64,000 nt of DNA from Sclerodactyla briareus (Eukaryota > Echinodermata > Holothuroidea > Dendrochirotida > Sclerodactylidae): assembly GCA_026419785.1 (NCBI GenBank), contig JAODTK010003588.1, forward strand, positions 1 through 64,000, read 5' to 3'. The translations under genes were made by a program, and so were the position numbers. This document shows positions 1-13,400 of this stretch, in pieces. Positions within the stretch are counted from its first letter, which is position 1; every line of letters begins with the position of its first letter. The notes below the pieces were generated by a model. That model worked only from the letters and a program-made list of their open reading frames with translations. It searched no databases and was not told the origin of the DNA.

Positions 1-1198
1 ACTATAAATCTCATCAGAATAACAATACCAACCTACAGTGTACACATTGAACCTTCTAGATCAGTGGAAACCAGCATATTTGACCATTCTTCGTATGGTC
101 CATAATTGGGCTGTCAACCATATAGAGGTATGAGGCGGGGAGGGGGGGGGGGTGGGATTAGACCATGCTTTCAGTTTTGAGCCACTTACGAGACCTTTCA
201 GAAGCTCTTCAGGGCAGCTCCTCCCAGATTGGGTTTATAGCGGACGTTCGGTCGGTGGGAAGCTCTAAAATGGAGCGTTGCAGAAGGAGGGGAGGGGAGT
301 GGATGGAACACCAAGACATGCCACCGAGTGGCATGAATTGAAACCCAATCCAAAAATACTTCACTATCCGAGGAGGACCTCTCCCCTTCAAGCAACCCCT
401 ACTCCTGCTGGCGAGAGGAGTAGCACGTTTTTGTCGCACATGGTAAATTTACTGTTTCTTCCATAGTGGAAATAATTTAATCTCTTTCAAGGATATAATG
501 TGCAAGGAAATATGATCCGTTAATAGGTATTCTTGCTGATGTCACAACTGTTGATTAAAGCGTAACTGTGACGACACTACCAAGTTAAACCTGTTCTCTG
601 TTATATGAGAAATGACCTCAAGCTCTGCATATATGCTCAACCTTCCTGGGTGTTACAATAAGGACCTGTCCTACTATAATTACCACTTATGACCAAGTTA
701 TTACCAAAAACTCTCGGTACGGCTTTATCCTTGGCACCTTGCCTTATCATTAAGTACAAGTGCCAGGCTGCACCTACAACTCTGACTGTTGCTTTGCTTC
801 AACTTTCTCCCGACAGTTAAAAAAAAAAAAATCCATTTTCATCTATGATGATCAAGGAATTCAAAACCTACTCATCAATCCAAGTAAAAGCAGGCTACAT
901 CAGCATGCACTCTGCATGGTCCTTTCTCCTCAGTAGTTTCACTCCCAGATAACTGGGCCCAACCCCTAACACCTGAATCCTTTGAATATTCATCACTCTT
1001 CATTTCACTACACCATGGACTTTGACAAAAGATCATTCACTCTGAACATACAATCTCCATTGTAGGGAGCACTACAGCAGGAACCTCCACTGGTTGATGA
1101 AATTTCATGCTATCTTCACGTTTAATCACCAGTCCTTCGTCTATCCAGTCCTGCCGCCATGGTGGTTCCACATCCTAACTTCTATATTCTGTCTACCC
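1..1198. other. Flank downstream of FHIP1; one weak exon candidate
   Basis: No recognised gene. An ATTAAA on the minus strand at 1125-1130 lies about 70 bases past the FHIP1 stop and could be its polyadenylation signal. A short GC-richer patch at 202-442 is described separately. The remainder is AT-rich and featureless to the eye. Confidence 0.5.
202..442 (+). other. Possible exon of an unknown gene
   Basis: The patch follows a cag acceptor-like site (AG at 200-201) and ends at a gtaaat donor-like site. One frame reads QGSSSQIGFIADVRSVGSSK without a stop and a second continues KPNPKILHYPRRTSP, so a single shift would be needed to join them. On the opposite strand a gtaagt donor overlaps the left border, so the strand is uncertain. 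I recognise no family. It may be chance in a GC-rich stretch. Confidence 0.2.
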
Positions 1199-1437
1199 TC
1201 AAATTTTCTCAATGACCCCCACGACGTGCTCCTGGCAGGTAGCAAGCCCACTCCATCATGATGAACTCCTCAAACACAAACAGCACAAGTAGACCGCATT
1301 CTTGGTCCTCCACATGTCTGGGGGTCAATGGGTCTGCTGATTGACTCGCTCACTGCGGACAGTTCGGGCCTTCCGTCACTTTGATGGCGGGTTTTCCTCT
1401 TCCCCAGTCTGAAGTAATCGCGGAGATTTCTTGGACC
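1199..1437 (-). CDS. FHIP1 last coding exon
   Basis: The exon follows an acceptor (ctgaatttttcag, AG at 1439-1438) and ends at a TGA at 1199-1201. It opens SKKSPRLLQTGEEENPPSK, meets a TGA in that frame, then gives TKNAVY in a second frame and FVFEEFIMMEWACY in a third. It closes CQEHVVGVIEKI and stop. The KNAVY...F.EF......A...QEH.V pattern is the FHIP1 C-terminal signature. At least two or three single-base changes would be needed to read it as one frame. Confidence 0.8.
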
Positions 1438-4400
1438 CTGAAAAATTCAGAACACAACTTGTGCCATAAGATTCTACATGCTTCAGGTAGCACTACACAT
1501 CATAACAATTATTTAGCCGATGAAACTGTTCAGATTCCTATTTAATGACAACTTCCATTCATTTTGTACTCTGAGCAGAGCTGATGTACTCTATTAAAAA
1601 AGACAAAAGGCTATCACCAAGAGGCCTCCCCGAAAGATATGCACTTGCATGACCTTCAATAGAACAGGTAGTAACCATGCTTGTTAGGCAAGTTTAAATT
1701 TCCTCTATCCATTACTGATCAGACTTATTTATGATAATTTTTCTGGACTAGGTCTATAAATGAATACTGTCTACCTTTACTTGTAATATTGTGACCAAGA
1801 TTAGGAAGATGCATGCTTGCACTTTTTATTGAATCTTTAGAGGGCAGATAGGGGATATCATAGTACCATTCTATGATAATATCCCTATGATCTAAATTTT
1901 GAAAACAGTGATAACATGCATCAAACCAGGTAAGTTAGTACTTCATTCAGAAATATTTTACTTATCATGATTACGAACAAAATTCGGGGGCAGGGAGCAG
2001 GGAGGTCGACTTCCCACAAATTTCCTTTTTTCACTGAAAACCCGGTCCAACTTACTAAAAACATCTATTTTCTTAAGAGTGCCCGGGTATGATCCCCCTT
2101 GTGGAAGTATGCTACTGAATTAGAGCAAGTCCTGAAAACTCAGCAAGAATGATACACGGTGGTTTAAATTGGGCTTACCCCCTGAGGACATCACACTAGA
2201 TGTCCGGAGCCGGGTGGGGGGTTTATATCCATGACGGTCGTGACCTGTCTCTGGGTGGGGCTTCACCAGTCGCTCTGATCCGTAGGTTACTGTTCGGGCC
2301 ATTAGAGAGCTTTCGGTCCCAGCTGGTCCCCAATGTCGGGCAGCGTATAGGTCCAGGCTATCTTACCAGTGGGCAGTACCTGTGTCATCCAGATAGAATG
2401 AGGAAATATTTACAAGGAAAAGACCGGTTGCACATATTGGCTTGACAAAGCCGGATTGCTCATTTTCAATGAAAGTGTACTGCGCAAAATGTAGAAAACC
2501 TGAAGGACGAAACCAATGCCCAATTGCCACAAATTGCCAGATAGGATTATTGGTTATATAGGGTCCACTAATTGGGGGAAGTAGAGTATATGTGCAGGAG
2601 GTCAATTTCGATAGAAAACTGCATCTCAATTTACAAGGCGATGTTTTTGCACCACACCAGGACCTGAAGTTTAAATTTTTGCATGTTCGTTTGAATGAAC
2701 GTTTTTTTTCGGGATTTTGATGGTATGTTACTGTTTTTTTTTAAATGTGTCATGGAAGCACAATGGATTGGACTGAGATCAAAGATCCTGGATGCCCCAA
2801 TTCAGCATGGCCTGCACTGTCGACAGTGGTCACATAGACCTTATGCAATCGGTTGAGATCGTGTCCCCATCAGGGAACAGACCACACTTGACTTAATGAA
2901 TGGCATCCTATATATTTCTGTGTTCAAACCACACTGTAACTTTGAAAGTTCACAGAGAGCAAGACCCTCTTATGTCCCACATTACAAATTTCAATTTCAT
3001 GTCAGACGGATATTCCGTTACGACAGGACTTTCAAAACGACGCTAATTGCAGGACACTTTGTGCTTGTGTAGGAAACTTTATTAGGTGAATGTGTTATTT
3101 AAATGTGGTATGGCACAGTGCAAATTAGGGATTAAACTTTTAATGAAGTTGCTCCAGCATGCCCTAACGTTTTTTGGATATGGTCTATTTTCATTAGGTA
3201 AAAGTGGGAGAAATCTGGATTACTCACATACACTGAAATGTGATAATTTGAAAGTCGGAACAAAAGCAGAGATTTCTGGTACCTCCACTACTTCTAATAT
3301 TTCTCCAATCAAGGCCTAAATGACAGTTTCTATGGTGTGGAATTAGGGAGCATTATTTCCCAGTGATTTTTATGTCAATTATAATAACATTTCTAAGTAG
3401 CAAATTAATATTAGTTGGATTCAATGAGGCGACGGATCTGAATCCTGAAATTGTTGTGTGTCAAGATATCCTCTTCTCGTTTGTACAGTTTGAAGACGAT
3501 CTCCAACATCAACTCAACTCGACTGTGGTCACAATTTTTGTTCGAGACACCAGGCGGAGAGTACTGCCATCAAATTTCATGAGAAGGACATAGCCTTCCC
3601 CAGCCATTTTGGTTCTCTGCATATGAATAGAGCATTAGTCGTAGACACTGCAGGAATAAATTAACCGGGAGTGACGCGCTATTTTTATAGGCTGGCCTGA
3701 GATTGAGAAGGTTAAATGGTCCCCTTGGGGGCAGAATGGAAACACAGATTACATGTCTGCCTCACACAAGTGTCTCGGGCAATTGTTAGAAAGAAGAAGG
3801 TTTGAGTCATTGTCCAACGACAATTACACGGTCAAAACACCTACATGAGGAATCATATCGAATGGCCCGCCCGACTCAACCTGTACCATTTGACATTCCA
3901 CACTTGGGTGAAAGACCATGTTGGTATTGAGTAGAAATGAACTGAGTAGGGGCTGCGGGAAGTACGCCAGCCTTGTAAGGATCCCAGTCAGGAGCAGATT
4001 CATGTACAACGAGTTCTGCATCATTTCCCTCCAACTTCTTGAAGAGAAGTTAAGGAACGGACCTGTGTAGAAGGAAACACATTAATTATGACAATGAATA
4101 TAAGGAGGTAGATTAGACATCAAAATTCAGTCTGCGGAATTTTTGCATATTCTGTTTCAAACATCTACAGGAAGCAGTAGTCCCTTCCCATACTCACAAG
4201 CACATCATCATCATGAACAATTTCATGGCAAGACGGGGGATTCAATGGCACACCTTCCACTTTACCTATTCTGGGCCAATCAAGGCACTGTCAATACCCG
4301 TGGCTGCCGTGCCATGGGCTGCACGCAACGTCAAATCAAGTTTCCCAGGGCCCGCTCCTACCACACTGACAGATTCTCTTGTCAAAACAGCTATAGCCAC

Positions 4401-7400
4401 TTCTGCTTTCCTTTGCCTTGCCGAGCATTTATTGCCCCATTTATGATAATGACACACATTTAACTTTATATAGGGCAATTCCACGCAAACAGGACATGCA
4501 CCTCCGAAATTTTTAAAGTTTGTTTGCACCAACAAGTTTGGAGTTAAGGTCGTAAGAGTAAAGCTAAAACTAAAACCGATCTTTCAGGAAATGAACCTAT
4601 TTGTCAAAAATCGCAATCTGAAATGTTTTAATGACCGTTCTTATTAGCAGTAAATTAAATCTGCATGATTTCTCAAAATTGTTTGGTTAAAAAATTGAAT
4701 TATAACTGTAAACAAGTAATTCACTGATAATTTCGGTACCGTGAAATGGCCTATATAGTATGATTTAGTTCAACAAGGTTGACTGACCGGCGTCTGGATG
4801 GCCAGGAGGACCTTCCCTATGGGGCTGTATATTTGGGGGGGCTCATGGTTGTACACATTCCCATTCATGTCTCCATTGAACAGGGCGGGAGGCCCCTGGG
4901 GGCGGTGTCACGCGGATCAATCTTGGCTCACATGACGGGGGTCCTCAAAGGCAACAGCGTCCCTGTAATACTGCTTTGGTCATTGCGCACACAGTCAAAT
5001 CCATGTACCGGGGGAGTCCCCGCCTTCAGACGAGCTGCTGGAGTGGAGGGTGTTACCTCCTGGGGAGTTGAGCTGCTGGGAGAAGGAGAGGGACCACGTC
5101 TCCATCCTGGTCGCTCTCTGTCAGGGACCCAGGTCCGCGAGATCCTGCCGTCCCATTGAGTGAAGCCCGCGCTGTTCTAATAACCTTAATGATAGTAATA
5201 TCTCGTCAGCTTCCTCGAAGAATGACTCCCCCCCAGGGGGGCAGAGGTGGATCGCCCCCGGGGCCCCGGGGTGGCATCGTAGTCCGAATCATACATGTAG
5301 AACACGTGGGCTCGTCTCCTTCCTTGAGGGAGCTCTGAGAGCTCATGGTGTCCCTGACCTACTCGTGGGATGTCTCAAGGGGCTGGTCCCCCGAAAATCC
5401 TCCTGGCTCCCTCCCTGCGAGCTGGGATGGCTGGAGCTGGGATGAAGTTTTGACGACTGCGCATGGCTGCCGCAGGCGTCTGTCGTCGGGGGGAACAAGA
5501 CTGAGAAGGCAACTGTCCGAGAGCTGCGCGAGATTCTTTTATGGTGGGCAAGGCTGAGGTTCCCAGGGTTACCCAGCCGCACATTCGGCCCCACTTTCGC
5601 TACTGTTGTTGTCTCCTGGGGCAGAATGCTCAGCTTCTCCCCGTGCGAAGATATCTGCCAGGTTAACCTCTGATATGTCCATGCTCTCAACATCCCCCAG
5701 GTCCAAAGTCAGAATTTCTTCAATGGTTGCCCAACTTGCGAGATAACATGATTGTTGGTGATCAAGGCTATGCAAGTCCGGGAGGATCCTTCTTGCGTTT
5801 TTTCGCTGCTTCATCCTTTTCAGTCGGGATTGTGGTCATCCCCTTTCTGACGAGCAGCAGGTGTGCTGCTGAGTCGCTGCAGGGCCAGGAACGATGGAGT
5901 TGCCCATTGGTGTAGGAGGGGACAGGGGCCACAAAGTTTGCCATGGAGGGGTTCTGACTCCTCATAGGGAGCCACCACGCCGGCACTATTGCTGCATTCA
6001 TACAGGCCTACCCTGGCATCGTCAAGGTAATCTAGCAGATGGTGTGTAGTCTCCTCTTATGGTACCGCTGGAGCTACCACTAGAGCGGGTGGTAGCGGCC
6101 CGGGTATCCCGAGGAGGCGAGAAGGTCATCTTGGGAGGCTCGGATATACCACCCGTCCTTTCACCCTAAATGGACAACATACGGAGAGCTGGGGATCCCT
6201 CCATCGGTGGGCAGTAGGAGTTTTCGAATACACCTTGTGTGGTTTCCTGCTGCAGAAAGTTGGGATGAGGGAGCGGAATTCTGGGAGCTAGCTGCCACCG
6301 ATCTGAGTGATGTCCTGGATGGCAGTCTTGTGGCCCCCCCCCCCCCCAATGAGTGGGGTGCAGGGGTGAGATGCCGTAACAGAATAGAGACGATGGTGGT
6401 AGGGGGTGTGTGGTTGGCAGTGAGCAGAAGACCCACCCATGATCCTGTGATTATTGGGATCTGATGCCGGGACAAATATAAGAGGAATAGTTGGTGGGAG
6501 GGGGGGGGGGCGATAGTGTGCAGACTCACTTATGATCCCTTCTTAGTGGTCTTCATTTTTTTCGTACCACATGTATCCACATCTACAAAAATCCATTGGA
6601 AATTTGACAGTTTTGAAAAATATATACATTATGCAAAGTTGATCTGAAAATGACCACCGGTTTGTCAGCACCTAATATAGTCTTAATCAGCAAAATCAGT
6701 CCAAAAGGCCTAGTAATTCCTTGCCTGCCTTGATGTCCATTGACCTCGATAAACTGACCCCCAGGACAATAGGGTGCATGCACTCAATATTGGGAAACCA
6801 CATTCCAAGTATGGGGAGTTATTCAGGTGGGGATGGTTATGTGTTCATTAAGTGAGGCGTCACATACATTACACACACACAGTTTGACTGCATTGATTCC
6901 TCTTAGTTAATCAAGGAATCAGAAATTAAACAAAACACCAAGGAGTAATTTGCATTCTTTTCTCATTTCCAGTTCAAGTTGGTCTGGTCCCAACAAAAGT
7001 ATAGGGATATTGATAGGCTGAAAAAAGGAAGCCATTTTGATGTTACCAGATTGTGGAATTTGGTTCAACTGGTCGATTGTCATAACAGCTGGACAAAATC
7101 AGTGCAGATAGCACTGGGCATAGCATCATAGCTGGTCTGAGCTAAAAATGAAAACTTACTGAAACACAGCCCGTCCATCATGACATCTTCACAGTTGAGG
7201 TTGATCAGCGTGTGGAAGAGTGACAGAGTCACAAGACAAAGCTGGTGGAGGGAAATGAGAAAAGAAGAAAGAAAATGAAAATGAAGGATACATACCAAAA
7301 ATTTTTTTATCGGAAACCCATTAATAGGCATGCTCAGGGCTGTGAGTGCGTGCATGCTCACTACTGAACAGATAGTGGTATAGACAAGATTCTTCCCACT

Positions 7401-10400
7401 GGCCTATCATTACATCTTTAACTTGTTAAACTCTCACCACTGTTTGAAAATGCAACTAATTCCCCCCATGCTTACTATGTTTAGTTATTGAGTAAGGGGA
7501 AATTACATCTATATTGTTTCGTGCCAGTAGGATGTGTAATTTCAAACTTTCGGGAGAGGAGTTCAAAATATCATTATTACATTTTTGGTGGCAACATAAA
7601 CTACCATTAACCCCATATGACCCTCAGCACCATATCATCATCATAATCAACTGAACAGGCCGATTTGAAAATCTATCTCAGAGAGCATAGGTTTTGGGGG
7701 GTTTGTGGACTGGAAAAAATGTCAATGAGGTGAATGCCCTGCCCCACCCTGGTATGAAAGCAGCACTGACAGGTAACAAAGTTAGACAAATTGGATACAC
7801 ACATGACCAACCAAGTGATCCATGAGATTCTATGTAAACTCGAAGAGGTGAGATAGATGCCATTGAAAGGACCCAGCAGGATTGACACCACCAGTCCTTG
7901 GTAGAGAACCGAAGCTACATTCAACTATAAGTAACATGTAACTAAATTACACCGGTCAGAACACCTGTATACAGCACTGTAAAATCAGCTTGGACGATTA
8001 TGCATACCTTAGATGAGTCTGCAGCTATTCTCTTCAGCAGAGAGTCGATGATCTTGTTGTTGTCGTGCCAGCCCCTACAGAGGTACTCCAAGAAAACCCT
8101 GATGAGCTGAGGGTCAGTGATGCTCCGGATAAAGGTGACGTATGCAGTCGCAGTCGTGATCTCATCGTTAGGAGGCTGTTCACACAACATGCAAGAAGGG
8201 TGGAAAATGCTCTGATTAAAAAATTGTTGATTCTTCACTTAAACAAAGATTAGCAAGTGTGAGGCGAGGGTCGATAGGACCTGTAATAATTTAAGGATTA
8301 GAATATCAACAAGTTGGGTAAAACAGGGGGCTTAAAATAAGGGTCATGAATAATGTTTTTATGTTCAATTTGAAGTAGATTCTTTTATTCCCCATCTTTA
8401 TTCATGAAGAGTGATTTTTGATTCTTGCATTAAGTGCGAAGCAAAGGACAGCCATTTCAAGTGCTACATGAATTGATTCTGTGAATTTGCCTCTCTGGGC
8501 AGTGAGTCGCCGATTCAGACTATGTATCGGTGATCACTAACTGAACTACACAGTCACGGTCACACCCACTAACTCTTCGCCCTGAGTCATGTTACAGGCA
8601 CAAAGTACCATTGAAATGATTGTGCTATATTTTCTGCTCAGAAATTGTTTAGCCTCTGAGACCCAGTCACATGTATGTACAAAGTCAAAGTACAATCTCT
8701 GCAATGTTCGACCCATTAGAAGTGACTGTGTTCTATAAATCATGGGAGGCCATTGTCTGTTTAGGCTAAGGAGGTCAAGGTTTCTGTGATGATAACAATG
8801 GTTGACCTCTGTGTAGGGCGCCGTAATAGCAATATCTGTAACGCAAGGGCAGTGAGATAAGTTAACCGGAACTAGTTGGATGATAGGAGAAGTACACAAA
8901 ATACTTCAATCTACAAAATCGAAACTTTCTCCCAATTCTGATCACTCACTCATAGAATTAATAGCATATCTTTACTGCAAGGAAGACATGTGTTTGAAAT
9001 AGTGCCAGAAACTTATCACATGTGTAGCAATTTGGGGTTAGGTAATGATCGAAAACCTGGTATGCGTCTACAAGTTTTGTGTTACAAACGACTGCGATGC
9101 ACCAAAAGTTTGCATAGCAATCGATCTTGAGCATTCATTGGAGGAGCATTTGCGATGCTACACCAGCGATTCCAAAACGCTGCATGGAGAAAGACATGCT
9201 TATACAGATAACAAGGGTGCATAACTACCCAGTGTAGTGTAGGGACACAGGCATTGGGTATCCTAGAATCAAGGTTGAGTTTTAGTAAAGCTAGGCATTG
9301 TGAGAAAGGTTTGCTTGTTGCAAAGACTAATGAACGGTTTACATGAATCTCAACCCGGCTTATGCAAGTGTTGAATGAGAGCTGAAAATCACGTAACTTC
9401 AGCTATATTAAAATTGTAGTTGAATTGTATTGTCTGACATTTGACACAAAATGGTGCAGTGTGGATGCTAAATCGACCTGCTTCAATTTCCAAGCTAACC
9501 AAAATATTGAGAAAAAAAAGGAAATGTTTTTCTACTGAAATAACCCTGACACAGATTGGAAACGCCATAATGTAGCCCTGTTCACAGGTCTGCATGCTAA
9601 TACATACCGTACTGCGGAAAGGTTAAGCCCTGGTTACACTGTAACAACAACAATGACATCGGAGATGTCATACTATAGCCATCAAGGAACACAATATCAG
9701 CGGTAGGGAACTTAATCAACTGTGACTCCAAATGTAAACCCTCTCATGGATTGGTTCAACATTTATATGGTTGCATAGAGGTTAAAGATAACGTTCAAGA
9801 ATGATTCACATTTCGTTGTATCATTCCTGTGTGATCGGCGCTATGTGACTGTGAGCAATTTTTTTTTTTTACACTCACATTGCGGGGAACTGGGGGTCCT
9901 CAATTGGAATCTTGTTATGGTTGGAACCATACCATAATTATGGGGCAAACGAATCGTTTATGACTAATTAGACGTAAATTTTAAATACGGTTAGTAGCAA
10001 AACGATTGATACACTGCATCAGGTGAGGGGGGGCTCATATGGATAAATTGAAACGAGTGAGCAGATGAACGAAGTCATAAATGTCCTCCGCATTCATAAC
10101 ACGTGAAACAACAACCAAATTTTAACAAGGAAAACCAACTCCAGCAAACCCAAAATGTGCCAAGAAGTATGATGAGAGGGAAGAATGGAGGAAATGTAAA
10201 GAAAAAAAAAAATCCAGATACCATGCCAACTTACATTCACTCGTAAACACGGTGTACAGGACATCACGAACGCTCCATTTGTACACAAGTCGTGATCACA
10301 GTGGTGAAGTGGGAATTTCGAAGAGCAACTTGACTTTCACAAGGTATCCAAAGATGGCGGACATTTGACAAAACGAGTGGGAAAGTCGAAGCCAAAAACC

Positions 10401-13400
10401 AATATCCCATGTACAAATACTAATTCAGTTTAATAATCTCAAAGCTAAGAACATTCAATGAACAATCACTGCAGTAGTTGCGAACCAAGTCTATCAAAAG
10501 CAAAATTACGCACAAAAAGGCGCTAGTTTGCCGAACGTGCGGCGACGTGTGCTCTTCGCGCAACCAATACCCAGTGCAGTAAAGTTCACCGTTGAATTTT
10601 CAATTTCGAAGTTGCGTAATGATCACATTCCAATTATTGTTCTTTGATTCTTGTTGATATGAGAAATTCTAGTACGAATGAAAACGCTAGTAATAGCCGT
10701 TATTCCAATGAGTGAACAATAAGGGGGTTCCTTAATTTTGCTCATCTAGGCCGCCATCTTGAATTCGCATTTTCACGATTTGTTTTACTGGGACGCAATT
10801 CACGAGTGGGAGTCGTGATACGATATTCAAGAGGTAAATTTTTGTCCAAAGGGAGTGCTATTTGGGGTAACACGAATACAATTATGCAGTTGGCCTAGCA
10901 GCCATGAGCTGAAATATTCCGAGGGGAGGAAACTAGTTGTGGTACTGCTGGGAATTAGGCACGAACGACCCTCATGGAAGTGCGACATGTGATTTCTTCA
11001 TATATTCTCCAATAACCTCAATGTGCACACACCAATCTCAATGAGGAGTGGAGCATAGGACACTGTGATTTTAACACTTGGATTGTTGGGAGGTCTATAG
11101 TGATTGGTGGTAAAAAATGATGATGTGGTTCGCCATATAGACCTCGTGGCCCTACATATAACTCCATGACCGAATGGACCTGATCCAGGGAGAGTTGATA
11201 CAACACAACATAAATAACAGCTTTAGTAATGATTCTATTACATTTGGAAATGAGTTCCAGGCTGTGTCTGGCTTCGGGTTTTCTGACCCAGTGCCGCAGG
11301 TAGTGATAGTTCAGAGCTCATAGTTGTGCTAGAGCCAAACTTTGCAAGAGTTAAAAGGTGGAGCAAACACTGATAGGCATGCGCAGATCGTTTGCAACTT
11401 CTTCCCCTAATTAATGTTGTATTCCATCGCACGGTCTAACTAGGACATGGGGTGGGAGGGGGGGTTTTCTCAGGTAATTTGTAGATCCCAGTTTGAACGC
11501 TTTTAGAAAAATATTAAGACCTATTTGTTCATGTAAATATGGGAGACGATTTTTACTATCACATTTTGACTGCTTTACCTCTTAGCCTTTTTACATATCC
11601 GTATTTTTTGATTTGATCAAATTTCTGAAAATTAATGTGATTTTATATTAGCCTATACATATTTTTCGATTCTGAGCCATTTTATTGTATATTGACTATT
11701 TGTACTCTATTTCTCATACTTTTACCTCACCTTATTCACATGCTTTTCATTGTTGTGCGGTACATTCCTCTCTTTCTTGTTGTTGTTTATACTATGTTTT
11801 ACTGTAAAGCGCCTTTGACCACACTTCGTGATTTAGGCGCTATGTAAATATGGTATATAATAATAACGTCTCTCAGAAAGGTTATGAGGCTCCCATGGGA
11901 GAGGGGTCGATGATTTATACGGACTACGGTAAATGTTATGTCTCATTTATTTTTTATTCTATACATATCTTGAGCTCCCACTTCCACCCTCTTGATGAGC
12001 AGAGAAAAAGGTAATCAGGAATCACTGTATATATGTACATGAAGGATAGATGGCATTGAATCCTCAGTGGTAACTCGACATATTGATTGATACAGAGAGC
12101 TAAAAACCCTGTACTCTTTGACATGGGGTTCTACGGGCAAATTGCTTTTTAACACCTCTCCTTTCTTATGCCTTTGAGCAGGGTTCACGATAAGCCGGGG
12201 CCCAGGGGCTAATAGCTCCCTAAAATACATCAATAACCCCAGGTTCCTAATGAAATTGTATAAACCTGGGGCTATTTTGGGGGAAAACAGCCCCTGGGGT
12301 CTCCACTTGGTCACATTTAGGTAGGTCTAACTAATAAATGCAATAAAAAAAAAAACAAAAAACAAGCACTATTTCAATGTTTTGTTGGCAGACTAACACT
12401 TCAGTGTATGTAGTAAGCATGTGAGCTAGGTTTTTTTAGTCTCTGGGGTTGATTTTCTCATTTGAAGCCCTGTCCTACTCGAAGTCAAGAAAGTGACCAG
12501 AGCCCCTGGTCCCATGCCAGATTCGACGAATCAGGGACTCTTTCTTTTGAAAAGTAACCGCTGGACTCTGATCCCTTATTTTGATCCCTGCCTCTAGCCC
12601 CAATGACAGCTGTATCCTGCTTGATCTAAGTACCATATATACTACACTGGGGCTCCGCTCAATTCAATCTTGTTACCTCCTAACATTGCTGCAATGCATA
12701 TACTTCTGAAGACCATGTAACAAACAACCAGTGCACAGGAACTCAATAGAAACACAAATTGTTCACAAGGTGAGAGAAAAATTTGATAATCTCTTTTGTC
12801 AATATCACCTTTCATTCCTCTTTTCTCAAGGTGCCCAAAGAGACAGCATTTACCGAGTCTTTGGGTGGCCTGCGCATCATTCTCCCATAAAATCATCAAT
12901 CAGGGTGAATCCTGTTAAATGCCGCCAATTTTTTACACCGGGTCTCAGCCTATTCTCGTCTCAGCCTATTCCTATTCTCAGATACAAGCCACTTTTGAAT
13001 TCTTGATTCCTGTGAATACGTAAAATTCAAGAGTACACTTGCTCACAATTGATAGCTCTTCTTTATGGCACTACAAGTTAGCTATATATCCATTAACCCC
13101 TGCAGAGACAGACTGCATTTCACCCCAACTCCCCAACACATGATTGGTTGCGTTGCCACTCTTACGTGAATTCCTCTCAGAATTTTCGAATGTAACCCCA
13201 GTCATGTTATATGTCGTTAGAAATATTTTGCTGCAATCTTTACAAATCCAAAGTGGCTATAATAGGGGGTGCTTCAACAACCACAAATCATTCATTTCTG
13301 CCCAAAACTGCTATGTCCACTATAGTCACCTATGACACATTTCAGAGGTATATGGGACGTATAAAGGGTTGCCTAAGACATTGTAGGTAGGGTGAGGTGA

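Noticed and set aside
4779-5159. A 126-codon plus-strand frame rich in Gly
   Set aside because: It overlaps the GC-rich FHIP1 linker exon on the other strand and shows only composition-driven openness.
8065-8253. Plus-strand frame over the 8.0 kb exon
   Set aside because: It is the antisense shadow of the intact DPQLIRVFLEYL exon.
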